From Bryobacterales bacterium (lineage in GTDB: Bacteria > Acidobacteriota > Terriglobia > Bryobacterales > Bryobacteraceae): a stretch of DNA of 7,417 nucleotides. The position numbers were made by a program, and so were the translations under genes. Positions 6,845 to 7,417 of this stretch are shown here, one piece after another; the first letter of the stretch is position 1, and each line of letters begins with the position of its first letter. The stretch lies in assembly GCA_009697495.1 (NCBI GenBank), contig SHUN01000137.1, positions 1 to 7,417 of the forward strand, read 5' to 3'. Below the pieces are notes generated by a model. That model was not told where the DNA came from, ran no database searches, and saw nothing but the letters and a program-made list of their open reading frames with translations.

Positions 6845-7324
6845 TTGGCCGCGCGGTTAGCCACTACCCCCTGCGCCAAACCTGCCAACTGGCAACTTCG
6901 CACCACCGGCAAGGCCGGCCACTCCGGGGGCATTTTCAACGATCAAATGGGTTCCGGCGCCGTCTACGAAATCAGCCGAATTATCAATGAGTTTCAACTG
7001 ACTCTCCGCGAACCTAATATGACTTTCCATGTCGGCATGTTACTCGGCGGCGCCAACCCGAAAGCCGACCCATCCGGCTCCGGCACCACCGCCCAATTGA
7101 CATTCGAAAACGGCTACCCGCCCATGGCCCCAACCCCTGGAAATAAGCGTTTTCTTCAACTTTTCAACGAATCCAGCCGCGCCGCCGGCATCCTCGAAGC
7201 CGGCGAAATCCACCCCATGCTCCGCGGCGCCGGCGCTCACGCCCCCGGCGAGTCCGTCGACGTCGAACGCATCCGCCGCCAAGCCAAACGCGCCGCCCTT
7301 CTCATCCGCCGTCTCGCTCAATAG
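6845..7324 (+). pseudogene. M20-family metallopeptidase remnant, 5'-truncated with two internal in-frame deletions
   Basis: An open frame from a TTG at 6845 codes for 159 residues. Homology to secreted M20/M25/M40 peptidases starts near 6887 (NWQLRTTGKAGHSGGIF), the beginning of the dimerisation domain. The whole N-terminal catalytic part with its His, Asp and Glu zinc ligands is missing. Two joints look like deletions. At about 7085-7093, GSGTTAQLTFENG skips the usual T-G-K-x-N-V-V-P segment and the helix after it, roughly 40-45 residues. At about 7232-7237, MLRGAGAHAPGE skips the usual D-I-S-F-V-A-P stretch, roughly 20 residues. The end, RRQAKRAALLIRRLAQ, is normal. Both joints keep the frame. 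The estimates rest on remembered family consensus, not an alignment. It lies 8 bases after the receptor stop and has no ribosome-binding site. The product cannot be an active peptidase. Confidence 0.75.
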
Positions 7325-7331
7325 AACGACA

Positions 7332-7417
7332 CTACTTACGCTGCGCACACCTCGCGTCATCCCTCGCTACATAATACGACTTGTAATTCGATGCCTTCGG
7401 ATCCATACACCCCTTCA
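7332..7417 (-). CDS. C-terminal end of an unidentified protein with a GCMDPxASNY cysteine motif
   Basis: On the minus strand a frame enters from the right edge and ends at TAG (7334-7332). It reads KGCMDPKASNYKSYYVARDD and then ARCAQRK. The pattern G-C-x-D-P-x-A-x-N-Y-x(9)-D-x(3)-C resembles the short Cys-Asp-rich motifs G-C-T-D-P-x-A-x-N-Y found at the ends of secreted proteins, with the two cysteines probably forming a disulfide. The other minus-strand frames look less protein-like; one hits an early stop. It converges on the M20 remnant with only 7 bases between stop codons. The family and the rest of the gene lie outside the window, so no function is assigned. Confidence 0.5.
   Translation of the reverse strand, partial: KGCMDPKASNYKSYYVARDDARCAQRK

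Noticed and set aside
6837..6886. Possible terminator or start signal between the second receptor and the M20 remnant
   Set aside because: Only a short CCGCGCGG palindrome is present, with no stable stem, T-tract or Shine-Dalgarno sequence.
7040..7360. 106-codon minus-strand frame over the M20 remnant
   Set aside because: The plus-strand frame has recognisable M20 motifs here (YPPMAPTPGN, AHAPGE, QAKRAALLI). The minus frame has none.

Overview
This is a GC-rich window whose coding frames strongly prefer C or G at third codon positions. It looks like chromosomal DNA from a soil-type Acidobacteriota, probably near the Bryobacterales/Solibacter group. That placement is an inference from gene families: two very long TonB-dependent-receptor-like outer-membrane proteins with an N-terminal carboxypeptidase-regulatory-like domain, and next to them the start of a cytochrome of the PSCyt1 (DUF1549/DUF1553) type. 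No marker gene is present to confirm it.

Layout. Positions 1-100 (minus) hold the first 33 codons of a secreted PSCyt1-type c-cytochrome protein that runs off the left edge. Positions 150-203 (plus) hold an 18-codon stub of a family-2 glycosyltransferase, cut off shortly before the next gene. Positions 226-3444 (minus) and 3609-6836 (plus) hold two paralogous TonB-dependent-receptor-like proteins transcribed away from each other. Their 164-bp intergenic region carries an extended -10 promoter very close to each start codon and a 24-bp near-palindrome in the middle. Positions 6845-7324 (plus) hold a decayed M20-family metallopeptidase. It lacks its N-terminal catalytic part and appears to carry two internal in-frame deletions. 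Positions 7332-7417 (minus) hold the last codons of a cysteine-containing protein that enters from the right edge.

The receptors would sit in the outer membrane, each with a periplasmic regulatory-like domain, a plug and a large beta-barrel, and probably import or bind a large ligand. The substrate cannot be read from the sequence. The shared control region suggests that the pair can be regulated together. Gene remnants lie on both sides of the pair (glycosyltransferase on the left, M20 peptidase on the right), so the receptor pair sits at a rearranged junction rather than in a tidy operon. I see no transposase, integrase, tRNA, rRNA or CRISPR array. I do not see a clearly new multi-gene system. 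The most interesting signals are the remnants, the near-leaderless promoters and the central palindrome.
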